Assembly (NCBI RefSeq): GCF_003171515.1
Contig: NC_089399.1
Location: 2,046,001-2,110,000, forward strand
Reading direction: 5' to 3'
Length of the DNA stretch: 64,000 nucleotides
Origin: Pyrenophora tritici-repentis
Taxonomy: Eukaryota > Ascomycota > Dothideomycetes > Pleosporales > Pleosporaceae
Part shown: piece after piece, positions 31,872 through 41,806 of the stretch
How the letters are laid out: each line of letters begins with the position of its first letter
Position numbering within the stretch: position 1 is the stretch's first letter
Position numbers and translations under genes: made by a program
The notes under the pieces: generated by a model
Seen by the model: the letters and a program-made list of their open reading frames with translations, nothing else
What the model was told of the DNA's origin: nothing
Databases searched by the model: none

Positions 31872-32590
31872 ATGTCTACGGGTGCAGTATTAATTCATAG
31901 CCGGAAGTCTCTTAGGGTAACAACGTCAAACTCATTCCCTATCATCTCTTCTTATCCCTCAAACGCCGTAGCTTGGAGGTTCGCTGTCCTTGTTTCATTT
32001 ACTTTACTACACAATTAGTGGCTTGGGCCTTTTACATTCCTGAGTTGGGATATTTGCTCTGTGATTTATGCGCATGGCTTGGAGGGACGGAGGCATGACT
32101 GAAAGGGACGAGGATGTGTTGTGGGTAGAGTGGGGGAAGTGCGATAAGTAGCTCATTTCCTATATGTTGACTATTAAGAGGTTCTGTTGTGCGAGGATAT
32201 GAAAGTCGTTGGTTGTTATCGTTTGGTGTTCTTCTAGGGTGGTGGCTTTGGGGTCGGTATCTCGATGTGGCTGAAACAAGAGTGAGAACGCTAGGTAGAG
32301 CTCTCGTCAACATCATTTAATCGGTGGTGCTTTAGTCCAGTACGCCAAGGATAGGTACTATCTCAATTGGATATCGACTGCAACCTAGCTAAATCTATTG
32401 AAAGATGACTCGCTTATTGTCGAGAGATTCTGTTATCGGATTTTCAACGAGGACTGGTTATGTAGATGGTTTATTAGTTGCGCCAGCAGCTACAAGTACA
32501 TTCCCGATATCTGAGTCTGAGGTTGCCTCCGCCATTTGCAGTGTACTCGCAGCTACGCCCCCCAAAACATCGGTCCGAGCTCCTATAGCC
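31872..32590. other. region without a recognised gene
   Basis: No homology that I recognise. An open frame at 32405 (MTRLLSRDSVIGFSTRTGYV) runs into the hAT relic and may be a cut fragment. Confidence 0.4.
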
Positions 32591-32763
32591 AGCACAGTTG
32601 CCAAAAAGCAAGTTGACTTGCTTGCTTGTTCAAACTTGCTTAGTTCAAACCAAGCAAGCAAGTCAAGTTAGAGCTGCGCAGCGAACTAAGCAAGTCAAGT
32701 TAACGTGCCTCACTTGCTTAACTTGCTTAGTTTACTTGGTTAAACTAAATGTATAGCAGATCT

Positions 32764-33086
32764 TGTTGAGAAGGTGTATGTACCAATCAACGCAGGGGCA
32801 AAGAGTGTTCACTTTTTGTCTCAATAGGTTATGAGCCCGGGTCGCTTTCAGCGCATCAGCATGTTCGCGAAGGAACTGCTGGTTGGGTGAGTGACCAGAG
32901 CCGAGTAAGGGTCAGAGCATGAGGCCAGCGCCGAGTAGGGCCAGAGCCGGAGTCAGCACCGTGAAGGGCCTGCGTTGCAAACCACTCGCATTACTTTGTC
33001 TCCCTGCCTTAATTGCGGGGGTGTGTTGAGAAGGTGTATGTACCAATCAACGCAGGGGCAAAGAGTGTTCACTTTTTGTCTCAACA
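32764..33086 (+). mobile_element. TRIM (miniature LTR retrotransposon)
   Basis: 323 bp in total. Two 63-bp terminal repeats (32764-32826 and 33024-33086) start TGTTGAGAAGGTGTATG and end GTCTCAACA (ATA in the left copy). The 5-bp duplication GATCT lies at 32759-32763 and 33087-33091. The internal 197 bp begin GGTTATGAGCCC, the complement of the conserved initiator tRNA-Met anticodon arm, and end with a purine-rich GCGGGGGTG. No coding capacity. It must depend on another element's proteins. Confidence 0.88.
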
Positions 33087-33349
33087 GATCTCGTAATACG
33101 TTTTTAGTATTGTAGTTTTTTTAGTGTTGCAACTACCTCAGCTATTTCCTAAATAGGCTATACTAGGCTATAAGGCTGCTAAAACGGCTTAGCGCTGTAC
33201 TCCTATCCTAACGTCAGCCTTGTTTTGAAGCCTATCCTAATGCCTATTTTCCTATACCGACGCTTTTTCTTGTGCTTTCGACTACCCTAATATAGCCAAA
33301 CGCCGCGCACTACATACCTCTTCGAGTAGCAAACGTTTGAGAGTAGCTG

Positions 33350-33767
33350 TGTTACGAACCTGTGGGAAGGGGCACGGCGGTTAAGTTAAGGAGCGTCGGC
33401 GGGATAGCTGACCCCTCCATATGTGACACGGGAACTTAATCACGTGACCTCCTCGGCTTGGCATGCACGAGGAAAGGTCTTGGCACACTCCTCGTACATA
33501 CGCCACCGAGGAGTACTCCTCGCGCGTCAGCCACCGAGGAATCCTCGGACTCCTCTGAGCGAGGACAGCGAGCACCATAGGTATATAGCATTAGGCAATG
33601 AGCTTCTATAGCTCATGGTGTTCAACTTCGAAATCTAAGGATTAGTACTTGATTCTCAACTCCCCGTATATTACATCGATCTACCAATCGTGCTATACAC
33701 CCTCGTGTCCATCGCATCACTCTATCCCCGAGAACCAACCCAAGATCATCTTCGGACGACCTTCACA
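33350..33767 (+). repeat. Gypsy 5' LTR
   Basis: 418 bp. It differs from the 3' LTR by one C in a CCCC run. It contains GAGGAGTACTCCTCG palindromes. Confidence 0.94.
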
Positions 33768-33784
33768 CTTTGAACACCCTCAAG

Positions 33785-35566
33785 ATGAGTGACACCCCGA
33801 TGAACACACCTAACGAAACTTCGTCAAGCCGCACCAAGGTGGCCAGACCCGATCTATTTCACGGCGATCGACACAAGCTCGAAGACTGGATTCTCCAGTT
33901 CGATCTCTTCTTCAGGTTTGAAGATGAGAAGGTCGACCCTACTGATCGTGGACTGCTCATGGCAAGTTACATGCGAGGAACTGCCGCCACCTGGATCAAG
34001 CCTTACCTCAACAAATACATGGACGACAACGATGACGACGACGATATTGAACGAATGTTTGAAGACCATCCAACCTTCAAAGACAAGCTTAGACAGCAAT
34101 TCGGAGTCATCAACGAAGAATCCAAGGCAGATCGTGCAATCCAACAGCTCAAACAAACCCAATCAGTCGCCGACTACGCCAGTATCTTCCAGGGGCATGC
34201 CCTGAAGACCGACTGGGACGACAAGGCATTAAGGGTTATGTACCGACAAGGACTCAAGGAAAGAGTCAAAGAAGAGCTCATGCGAAGCGGCGTGGCAATC
34301 AACAACCTACAGGATCTCATCCGAGAATCAATTCGTATCGACAACGCACTCTACGAATTGCAGCAGGAAATCCGACCGGTTAGAGCCAACCAGTCAGTGC
34401 AACGCACAAAGGGACGATTCTTTAAGAAGAAACCAGGATATCGGACGACACCCGGAGGTATTGTACCCTCCGCCGGTAACAACTGGCACGACCCTGATGC
34501 AATGCAACTGGACAACATCAACAAAGGCAAGAGTTTCGGAAGGAACGACAAGAAGAAGCCGTATAACAAGAAGGAGATCACTTGTTATAACTGTGACAAG
34601 AAAGGTCACATGGCTAGGGACTGCCACAGCAAGAACAAGGTGGTTAGACAACTCAACGTTATCCACAAAGCAGTACCCACTGAGCAACACGAGACATGGA
34701 ATGTCATATCTAAACCAACCATCGAAATCAACACGCAGGAAAGCGTTTTGGGATTGGATAACCTCACACTCGTGGAATCAGACTCAGAAGAAGAACAGCC
34801 CTCTTCGGAGTACGACATGCTCGAAGACGAGTCCAAGGACTTAGAGGCTACGGAAATCGACCAGACCAAATTCGGCAAGATGGCCATGTTTGAAGGAATC
34901 AACAGGCCACCCACACCTTATATACAGGAAGAAGAGTTCTACAAGCTCGCAGGACAAATCAACCAGCTACTACGACACCTCAACAAGGCTAATATCGAGT
35001 ACGCCTGTGAGGAACCCAACATTATGGCTGCTATGCGACAGGACTTCTACCGATTGTCACTAGAAGTACAACAAAATAAGGAAAACATTTCAACCGAAAT
35101 ATTGGAGTTCCTACCAACAACATGGGAACTAAGCTGGATCGAAGACGCAATCCGATCATGGGAAGAACCAACGTTGCCAATCTCGGAAGAAGAGAAGCAA
35201 GAGATCTACGACGAACTCTGCCAGACCAGGAACGATTGGAAGACCTTCCAACACGGCCACAAGAGAAAGGCCAAGGACATCAGTAGATCAAAGGAATACG
35301 ACTACTGGATGGACCCTAGGAACCCAGAACATGAGAAGTTATCATGGGTTACATGCATTCACGACCATTGCAGAGTACACTACTCGGATAAGTCCGGATC
35401 AGGATGGTTCCCAGAAGAAACCAAACGATCGTACCGCTGCAAGTGGCAATTCTTCGACTGCAAAAACGACCTATGCCCAATACATTTATGGGACAAAAGG
35501 GAAAAGACATACTTCCCAGGTCACGACAACCCGAAGAAGTTGATCAGATGCAAACAGTATGGCTAA
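33785..35566 (+). CDS. Gypsy Gag with zinc knuckle and CxxxxCxxH repeats
   Basis: 593 residues from ATG 33785 (MSDTPMNTPN); the longer frame begins at TTG and was rejected. The capsid-like part includes FHGDRHKLEDWILQFDLFF, TAATWIKPYL and LKERVKEELMRSG. The CCHC knuckle is CYNCDKKGHMARDC (near residue 265). An acidic segment follows, then two Cys/His units: TCIHDHCRVHYSDKSGSGWF and DCKNDLCPIHLWDKREKTYF. A third unit (TCLSKECDLHAIAKGFHGFG) lies just after the stop in another frame. Pol is in the third frame, so expression would need frameshifting or the stop reflects a lesion. Confidence 0.88.
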   Translation: MSDTPMNTPNETSSSRTKVARPDLFHGDRHKLEDWILQFDLFFRFEDEKVDPTDRGLLMASYMRGTAATWIKPYLNKYMDDNDDDDDIERMFEDHPTFKDKLRQQFGVINEESKADRAIQQLKQTQSVADYASIFQGHALKTDWDDKALRVMYRQGLKERVKEELMRSGVAINNLQDLIRESIRIDNALYELQQEIRPVRANQSVQRTKGRFFKKKPGYRTTPGGIVPSAGNNWHDPDAMQLDNINKGKSFGRNDKKKPYNKKEITCYNCDKKGHMARDCHSKNKVVRQLNVIHKAVPTEQHETWNVISKPTIEINTQESVLGLDNLTLVESDSEEEQPSSEYDMLEDESKDLEATEIDQTKFGKMAMFEGINRPPTPYIQEEEFYKLAGQINQLLRHLNKANIEYACEEPNIMAAMRQDFYRLSLEVQQNKENISTEILEFLPTTWELSWIEDAIRSWEEPTLPISEEEKQEIYDELCQTRNDWKTFQHGHKRKAKDISRSKEYDYWMDPRNPEHEKLSWVTCIHDHCRVHYSDKSGSGWFPEETKRSYRCKWQFFDCKNDLCPIHLWDKREKTYFPGHDNPKKLIRCKQYG

Positions 35567-35633
35567 AAGAATACGACGAAGGAGACGCTTGGGAATGCCA
35601 ACAACCCAACTGGCAAACGTGCCTTAGCAAAGA

Positions 35634-38600
35634 ATGCGACCTTCATGCGATAGCCAAAGGATTCCATGGATTTGGAAATCAGGCTTTTTTAGGCCAGCAC
35701 CCGGCCCAGAGCGGCCCGGCAAGGAGATTAACTCAGTAAACTCCTTAGACCTCATCAAGCTTCAGGTGAAGCTTGAAGGGAGGTGGATGAAGGCACTAGT
35801 AGATTCGGGATCACAAGCCAACTACGTTTCAGCGCACGCAGCGTCTTCAGCCGGACTGAAGCCGTTACAGAAACAAGAAGCTTACCCACTACATGTGGCC
35901 AACGGAGAGCCAATGCCAGGTGAACAAGAGATCACCCACGAGGTCAGACAAGTGACGCTCAACATCCAAGGACACCAAGAGAAGATAGACCTAGATGTCT
36001 TCGGACTAGCTACCCACGACATCATATTAGGACTTCCATGGTTACGAGAACACAACCCACGGATCGACTGGAAGTCGAAGACGTTCTCATTCGAGTGCTG
36101 TGGAACGGACGCAACCACAAGCCAGCCTACGCATTGTCAGAGTACGATGGTAGATGAGAGGAAACTGAATAACATCGCAAAGAAAAAGCGAGCCTCGACA
36201 AAGGACGGCCTTAAGAAACAAGGGTCCGACTCAGCAGACGCCGGAACGGAGCCACCGGGTCGACAGACTAGAGTTTTGGAGAAACGCGCAACTCCTAAGA
36301 TCCCCGCAGAATACAAAGAATTCGAACATCTATTCCGGGAAGTGGCAGATGAACAAGCATTGCCAAAGCACCAACCCTGGGACCACAAGATTGTCTTACA
36401 GGAAGGAAAGAAACCGACTTTCGGCCCAATATACGGACTATCGGAAAAAGAATTGAGCACGTTACGCGACTACATCAAGACAAGTCTAGCAAAGAAATAT
36501 ATCCGACCATCGAAGTCACCAGCAGGATATCCAATCATGTTTGTCCCGAAGAAAGACGGAAAACTACGACTATGTGTAGACTATCGCAAGCTCAACGACA
36601 TCACAATCAAGAATCGATACCCCCTACCGAATATTACAGAATTACGGGATCGATTATCTCGCGCAGAGGTCTTTACAGCATTAGATCTTCGAGATGGATA
36701 CCACCTAATTCGCATAGCGAAAGGTGAAGAGTGGAAAACGGCGTTCCGATCAAGATACGGACACTACGAATACACAGTTATGCCGTTTGGGCTCACGAAC
36801 GCCCCAGCAACGTTCCAGGAACTCATCAACAATGTGTTAAGAGCACATCTAGACATCTTTGTCATAGCTTATCTAGACGACATTCTCGTCTACTCCGAGA
36901 CTTTAGAGGACCATGTTGAACATGTCAAGACGGTACTAAGGGCCCTTGAGCAGTTCAACCTCCGACTCAAACCAGAGAAGTGTGAATTTCACAAGACTAA
37001 GGTCAACTTCTTAGGCTATGTAGTAGGAGCGGACGGAGTACAAATGAGCGAAGAAAAGATTCAGGTTATCAAGGATTGGCCAACACCGACAACAGTTGTA
37101 CAGATACAGTCCTTCTTAGGATTCTTGAACTTCAACCGACAGTTCATCAAGGACTTCTCAAACATCGCCATCCCTTTGACAAAACTCACAAGAAAGGACG
37201 TACTCTTTAAGTGGAGCAAGGAAGCAGAGAACGCATTCCAAACGCTTAAGAAAGCAAGCACAGAACCACCATGTTTTCGAATATTCCAAGCAGGACACCC
37301 ATTACGCTTTGAGACCGACGCATCGGATCTCGCGCTAGGCGGATGCGCAAGTCAATTGCACGAAGGCAAATGGCACCCCATCGCCTACTACTCTCGCAAA
37401 TTCTCAGGACCAGAAGAACGATACGACGTTCACGACAAGGAGCTACTAGCTATTGTCGCATGCTTACAACACTGGAGAGTATACGCAGAAAGCTGCTCGG
37501 AACTTACGATATACACAGATCACAAAAATCTAGTGAACTTTACGACTACCAAAGTACTCAACCGCAGACAAGTAAGATGGTCAGAACTACTAGGACAGTA
37601 CAAGTTCAAGATTGTGTACACACCAGGAAAAGAGAACGGCAGAGCAGACGCTCTCAGCCGTAGACCAGATATCGCAGGCACCAAGGAAGTCATCGACACC
37701 GCGATACTCAGGGTTAACGAAGACGGATCGCTAGGACCAGCAAAAACGCTGAACGCCATCCTCCACATCGGAAACAATGTACCGGAAGAATTGCAGGAAG
37801 CAATTATTCAGCAACACCACGACGACCCTGTACACGGTCACCCGGGCATTACCAGAACAATGGAACTCATCAGACGCAACTACGAGTTCCCAGGAATGAA
37901 GGAAAAGGTTACCTTATTTATCGCAAAATGTGCAGACTGTCAGAAGAACAAACACGACACGCACGCACCTTACGGCGAGATGCAAGCATTAGAGCTACCC
38001 ACAGAACCTTGGGCAGACATCTCTATGGACTTTGTCACAGGTTTACCAGTCTCAAGAGACCCAGCGACAAACATAGGATACAACGCAATACTCGTTGTAA
38101 TCGATCGATTCACAAAACAAGCAGAGTACATCCCGTTTAGAAACGATTTCACGGCAGTACACCTGGCTCACATCATCAACGATCGAATCATCAGACATCA
38201 CGGCATCCCAAAGTCAATTATAAGCGACAGAGACAAGCTCTTCACTTCAAACTTTTGGACAACACTTTTGGCCGCGATTGGTACAAAACGCAAGCTATCG
38301 ACAGCGTTTCACCCGCAGACAGACGGACAGACAGAAAGAACGAACAGAACCATGAAAGCATATCTCAGGATATACGTCAATCATCAGCAAACCAACTGGG
38401 TTTCGCTTCTGCCTATGGCACAAATGGCATACAATAACAAGCTTTCAGAGTCTACAGGACAGACTCCGTTCTATGCAAACCACGGGAGACACCCAAATCT
38501 CTTTACACGCACACTTCCGAGCCAGAAAACGGAAGCAGCTATCGCCACAGCCGAGGAGCTGAAGGCAGTACATGAGTTGCTACAGAGCAAACTCGAGACA

Positions 38601-39131
38601 GCACAACGTCAAAGCATTTCATATGTCAACAAGAAACGAAAAATGGCACCTCAGCTAGAGAGGGGGGATAAAGTTTATCTACGCACGAAGAATCTTCGCA
38701 CGAAGCGACCAAGCAAAGGACTCGACAACGTCAAAGTCGGACCATTTTTGATTCTCAATCGGAAAGGACCAGTTACGTACACACTCGACCTTCCACCAGA
38801 CGCTAGAATACATCCCAGATTCCACGTAAGCCTTTTGGAACCAGCACACCCAGACACGCCATTACAGAAAACCTTCCACTACGAAACAGAAGAAGAAAAC
38901 GAATTTGAAGTCGAGAAAATTGTCACACACAGAGTCGTGGACAACGGCACCGAATATCTAGTCAAATGGTTAGGATACCCAGACAGCGAAAACACATGGG
39001 AACCAGACACCAACCTTACGAACTGCCGACAACTACTTCAAGAATATAAGAAAAAGACATACCAGGCAACCTCAGCTAGAGGAAAAAACGGGAGCATCGC
39101 CAGGATTCGCGGGCGACGCGAGCGCATCTAG
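35634..39131 (+). CDS. Gypsy Pol: protease, RT, RNase H, integrase, chromodomain
   Basis: 1,165 residues of open frame; the true N-terminus probably comes by frameshift from gag. Protease ALVDSGSQANYVS. RT with RLCVDYRKLNDITIKNRYPL, VMPFGLTNAPATFQ and AYLDDILVYS. RNase H with FETDASDLALGG and YTDHKNLVNF. Integrase finger HHDDPVHGHPGITRTMEL plus CADCQKNK. Integrase core ISMDFVTGLPVS, IISDRDKLFTSNFW and DGQTERTNRT. C-terminal chromodomain VEKIVTHRVVDNGTEYLVKW and LGYPDSENTWEPDTNL, expected to steer integration to heterochromatin marked by H3K9 methylation (known for chromoviruses). The frame is intact. Its last 60 bases overlap the antisense ORF. Confidence 0.95.
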   Translation: MRPSCDSQRIPWIWKSGFFRPAPGPERPGKEINSVNSLDLIKLQVKLEGRWMKALVDSGSQANYVSAHAASSAGLKPLQKQEAYPLHVANGEPMPGEQEITHEVRQVTLNIQGHQEKIDLDVFGLATHDIILGLPWLREHNPRIDWKSKTFSFECCGTDATTSQPTHCQSTMVDERKLNNIAKKKRASTKDGLKKQGSDSADAGTEPPGRQTRVLEKRATPKIPAEYKEFEHLFREVADEQALPKHQPWDHKIVLQEGKKPTFGPIYGLSEKELSTLRDYIKTSLAKKYIRPSKSPAGYPIMFVPKKDGKLRLCVDYRKLNDITIKNRYPLPNITELRDRLSRAEVFTALDLRDGYHLIRIAKGEEWKTAFRSRYGHYEYTVMPFGLTNAPATFQELINNVLRAHLDIFVIAYLDDILVYSETLEDHVEHVKTVLRALEQFNLRLKPEKCEFHKTKVNFLGYVVGADGVQMSEEKIQVIKDWPTPTTVVQIQSFLGFLNFNRQFIKDFSNIAIPLTKLTRKDVLFKWSKEAENAFQTLKKASTEPPCFRIFQAGHPLRFETDASDLALGGCASQLHEGKWHPIAYYSRKFSGPEERYDVHDKELLAIVACLQHWRVYAESCSELTIYTDHKNLVNFTTTKVLNRRQVRWSELLGQYKFKIVYTPGKENGRADALSRRPDIAGTKEVIDTAILRVNEDGSLGPAKTLNAILHIGNNVPEELQEAIIQQHHDDPVHGHPGITRTMELIRRNYEFPGMKEKVTLFIAKCADCQKNKHDTHAPYGEMQALELPTEPWADISMDFVTGLPVSRDPATNIGYNAILVVIDRFTKQAEYIPFRNDFTAVHLAHIINDRIIRHHGIPKSIISDRDKLFTSNFWTTLLAAIGTKRKLSTAFHPQTDGQTERTNRTMKAYLRIYVNHQQTNWVSLLPMAQMAYNNKLSESTGQTPFYANHGRHPNLFTRTLPSQKTEAAIATAEELKAVHELLQSKLETAQRQSISYVNKKRKMAPQLERGDKVYLRTKNLRTKRPSKGLDNVKVGPFLILNRKGPVTYTLDLPPDARIHPRFHVSLLEPAHPDTPLQKTFHYETEEENEFEVEKIVTHRVVDNGTEYLVKWLGYPDSENTWEPDTNLTNCRQLLQEYKKKTYQATSARGKNGSIARIRGRRERI

Positions 39132-39587
39132 GGAACCAAGGGTTTCCCACATCATCGGCGAAAACCCCACCAAGGCATCCGCCGCGGGGCAATTCATCGA
39201 CTCTTGCGCATCCACGTCATCACCACCATCGCGCAAGGTATTCGCCAAACATATCGCCTTCTTAGCAGCGCGCTCTTCGGCCTGCTTCAGGATCTTCTTA
39301 TTTCGCATCAAGCGCGAAATCACCTGAGCCAACAACTGCTCATCCTCCTCCACCTTCTTTTTATACTCTTCACGAGTCTTATCTAGGGACACCCACGACA
39401 TGTTTACACATGGATGCCCTAGACGAGTACACTCCGAACACTTCAAACGCTTGCCATCGACTTCGGGCATCGCGACGCACTGACGGTTATTCGCAAAACA
39501 GTAATCGCAGGATACGGGCGCAAGGAGGCCGTTTCGACGAATCTCAAGGGCAAGACGAAGATGTTCTTTAGACCTGGGGACGGACAT
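39072..39587 (-). CDS. antisense accessory ORF with Zn2Cys6-like cluster
   Basis: 171-residue protein encoded opposite to gag-pol between pol and the 3' LTR, from ATG 39587 (MSVPRSKEHLRLALEIRRNG). Cysteines read CDYCFANNRQC, 12 residues, then CSECTRLGHPC. This is C-x2-C-x6-C-x12-C-x2-C-x6-C, close to the fungal Zn(II)2Cys6 DNA-binding cluster. A charged helix follows (REEYKKKVEEDEQLLAQVIS, then RLMRNKKILKQAEERAAKKA), probably a coiled coil, then an acidic Ala/Pro tail. The frame is clean and the spacing of six Cys is unlikely by chance. Role unknown; a nucleic-acid-binding or antisense-regulated accessory protein is inference. Confidence 0.72.
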   Translation of the reverse strand: MSVPRSKEHLRLALEIRRNGLLAPVSCDYCFANNRQCVAMPEVDGKRLKCSECTRLGHPCVNMSWVSLDKTREEYKKKVEEDEQLLAQVISRLMRNKKILKQAEERAAKKAICLANTLRDGGDDVDAQESMNCPAADALVGFSPMMWETLGSLDALASPANPGDAPVFSSS

Positions 39588-39644
39588 CGTCAGACACAAG
39601 CACACGGACAAGCTTGAGGACAAGCTTAGGAAGGAAGGGGATGG

Positions 39645-40061
39645 TGTTACGAACCTGTGGGAAGGGGCACGGCGGTTAAGTTAAGGAGCGTCGGCGGGAT
39701 AGCTGACCCCTCCATATGTGACACGGGAACTTAATCACGTGACCTCCTCGGCTTGGCATGCACGAGGAAAGGTCTTGGCACACTCCTCGTACATACGCCA
39801 CCGAGGAGTACTCCTCGCGCGTCAGCCACCGAGGAATCCTCGGACTCCTCTGAGCGAGGACAGCGAGCACCATAGGTATATAGCATTAGGCAATGAGCTT
39901 CTATAGCTCATGGTGTTCAACTTCGAAATCTAAGGATTAGTACTTGATTCTCAACTCCCCGTATATTACATCGATCTACCAATCGTGCTATACACCCTCG
40001 TGTCCATCGCATCACTCTATCCCGAGAACCAACCCAAGATCATCTTCGGACGACCTTCACA
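39645..40061 (+). repeat. Gypsy 3' LTR
   Basis: 417 bp, followed by AGCTG and then hAT-relic sequence. Confidence 0.94.
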
Positions 40062-41326
40062 AGCTGCTACCACCAACGACGTCGTCTTAACTCCTGCGGC
40101 CATCTCAGCCAGCATCTTAGCTAGCATCTTAGCTAGCATCTTAGCGTCAATCACCTCGTAAAGCCCTCGCTGCCGCAATCCAGGCCACCGCCTCGTCGCT
40201 AGTCCCTACATTCGAGTCGCAGTTTTTGGAGTCGCATGTGGAGGATGATATCATTGCGCCTACTAAGGGTAGCAGGGCTGTTACGGTGGCTACAACTAAG
40301 GCTAGAGACAAAGATAATAGGTAAGACGAGATAAGCTGCGCTGCTAATAGCTTTAACGGCATTAACTAGGCTCGTTTACCTAGCTATATAAAGCCGCTAG
40401 CAGGCTCTAAGCGTCCTAAAAGCTGGATTTTTTAGTATAGCTACCGCGTTGTTAAGCGCTAGGCTACTAACTAGATCTAGTTTGTTGTTACGAACCTGTG
40501 GGAAGGGGCACGGCGGTTAAGTTAAGGAGCGTCGGCGGATAGCTGACCCCTCCATATGTGACACGGGAACTTAATCACGTGACCTCCTCGGCTTGGCATG
40601 CACGAGGAAAGGTCTTGGCACACTCCTCGTACATACGCCACCGAGGAGTACTCCTCGCGCGTCAGCCACCGAGGAATCCTCGGACTCCTCTGAGCGAGGA
40701 CAGCGAGCACCATAGGTATATAGCATTAGGCAATGAGCTTCTATAGCTCATGGTGTTCAACTTCGAAATCTAAGGATTAGTACTTGATTCTCAACTCCCC
40801 GTATATTACATCGATCTACCAATCGTGCTATACACCCTCGTGTCCATCGCATCACTCTATCCCCGAGAACCAACCCAAGATCATCTTCGGACGACCTTCA
40901 CAAGCTGCTACCACCAACGACGTCGTCTTAACTCCTGCGGCCATCTCAGCCAGCATCTTAGCTAGCATCTTAGCTAGCATCTTAGCGTCAATCACCTCGT
41001 AAAGCCCTCGCTGCCGCAATCCAGGCCACCGCCTCGTCGCTAGTCCCTACATTCGAGTCGCAGTTTTTGGAGTCGCATGTGGAGGATGATATCATTGCGC
41101 CTACTAAGGGTAGCAGGGCTGTTACGGTGGCTACAACTAAGGCTAGAGACAAAGATAATAGGTAAGACGAGATAAGCTGCGCTGCTAATAGCTTTAACGG
41201 CATTAACTAGGCTCGTTTACCTAGCTATATAAAGCCGCTAGCAGGCTCTAAGCGTCCTAAAAGCTGGATTTTTTAGTATAGCTACCGCGTTGTTAAGCGC
41301 TAGGCTACTAACTAGATCTAGTTTGT
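40062..41326 (+). repeat. tandem unit: hAT-relic segment plus Gypsy LTR, duplicated
   Basis: 40062-40485 (relic) and 40486-40902 (LTR) are followed by 40903-41326 (relic again, nearly identical) and then the LTR starting 41327. Each relic segment ends in TTTGT before an LTR. The pattern LTR-relic-LTR-relic-LTR fits unequal recombination between LTRs of two neighbouring insertions (sites AGCTG and TTTGT). Relic segments carry TAGCTAGCATCT micro-repeats. Confidence 0.85.
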
Positions 41327-41506
41327 TGTTACGAACCTGTGGGAAGGGGCACGGCGGTTAAGTTAAGGAGCGTCGGCGGGATAGCTGACCCCTCCATATG
41401 TGACACGGGAACTTAATCACGTGACCTCCTCGGCTTGGCATGCACGAGGAAAAGTCTTGGCACACCCCTCGTACATACGCCACCGAGGAGTGCTTACGCT
41501 GGCAAA

Positions 41507-41645
41507 TGGGTCGGGGTGTGGTTGGGGTTGGGTTAGAAATTTTGCGACCCCAACCCAACCCCAACCCATTTGTCAGCGCCAAGCTTAGGGTTGGGTTGGG
41601 GTTGGGTTGGGGTCGCACGGACCATGGGTTAGGGTTGGGTTATAG
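41507..41645. repeat. left subterminal telomere-like repeat block
   Basis: Many GGGTTGGG/CCCCAACCC units with GGTCGCACGGACCATGGG. The mirror-image block lies at 43908-44070. Probable transposase-binding array. Confidence 0.8.
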
Positions 41646-41806
41646 TAAAAAAATTGCAAGATGTATAATATAGATTTCAATAAAAGAAAAGTTTATATAG
41701 TATCACAGTAGATTAACACAGTGTAGCATTAACTAGTTTCATTTATAATATACAGAGGCTTCGCCAGCTAGCATTTAAGCACGTGTATCTAGATATATCT
41801 TATAAT

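Larger units (their letters stand above)
33350..40061 (+). mobile_element. Ty3/Gypsy chromovirus, full length
   Basis: LTRs of 418 and 417 bp (33350-33767 and 39645-40061) start TGTTACGAACC and end GACCTTCACA. The AGCTG duplication lies at 33345-33349 and 40062-40066. It carries gag, pol with a chromodomain, an antisense ORF beyond pol, and a GGAAGGAAGGGGATGG purine tract before the 3' LTR. It is not RIP-damaged, while the hAT relic around it is. Confidence 0.95.

Noticed and set aside
33381..33578. Same 65-aa frame in several Gypsy LTRs (33381, 39676, 40522)
   Set aside because: It repeats only because the LTR repeats. LTR palindromes give the residues and there is no coding signature.
41495..41660. 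GGGTTGGG arrays read as a chromosome end or interstitial telomere
   Set aside because: The unit is irregular (CCCAACCC, CCCCAACCC) and not the fungal TTAGGG repeat, and the arrays are mirrored at both ends of a hAT with target duplications.
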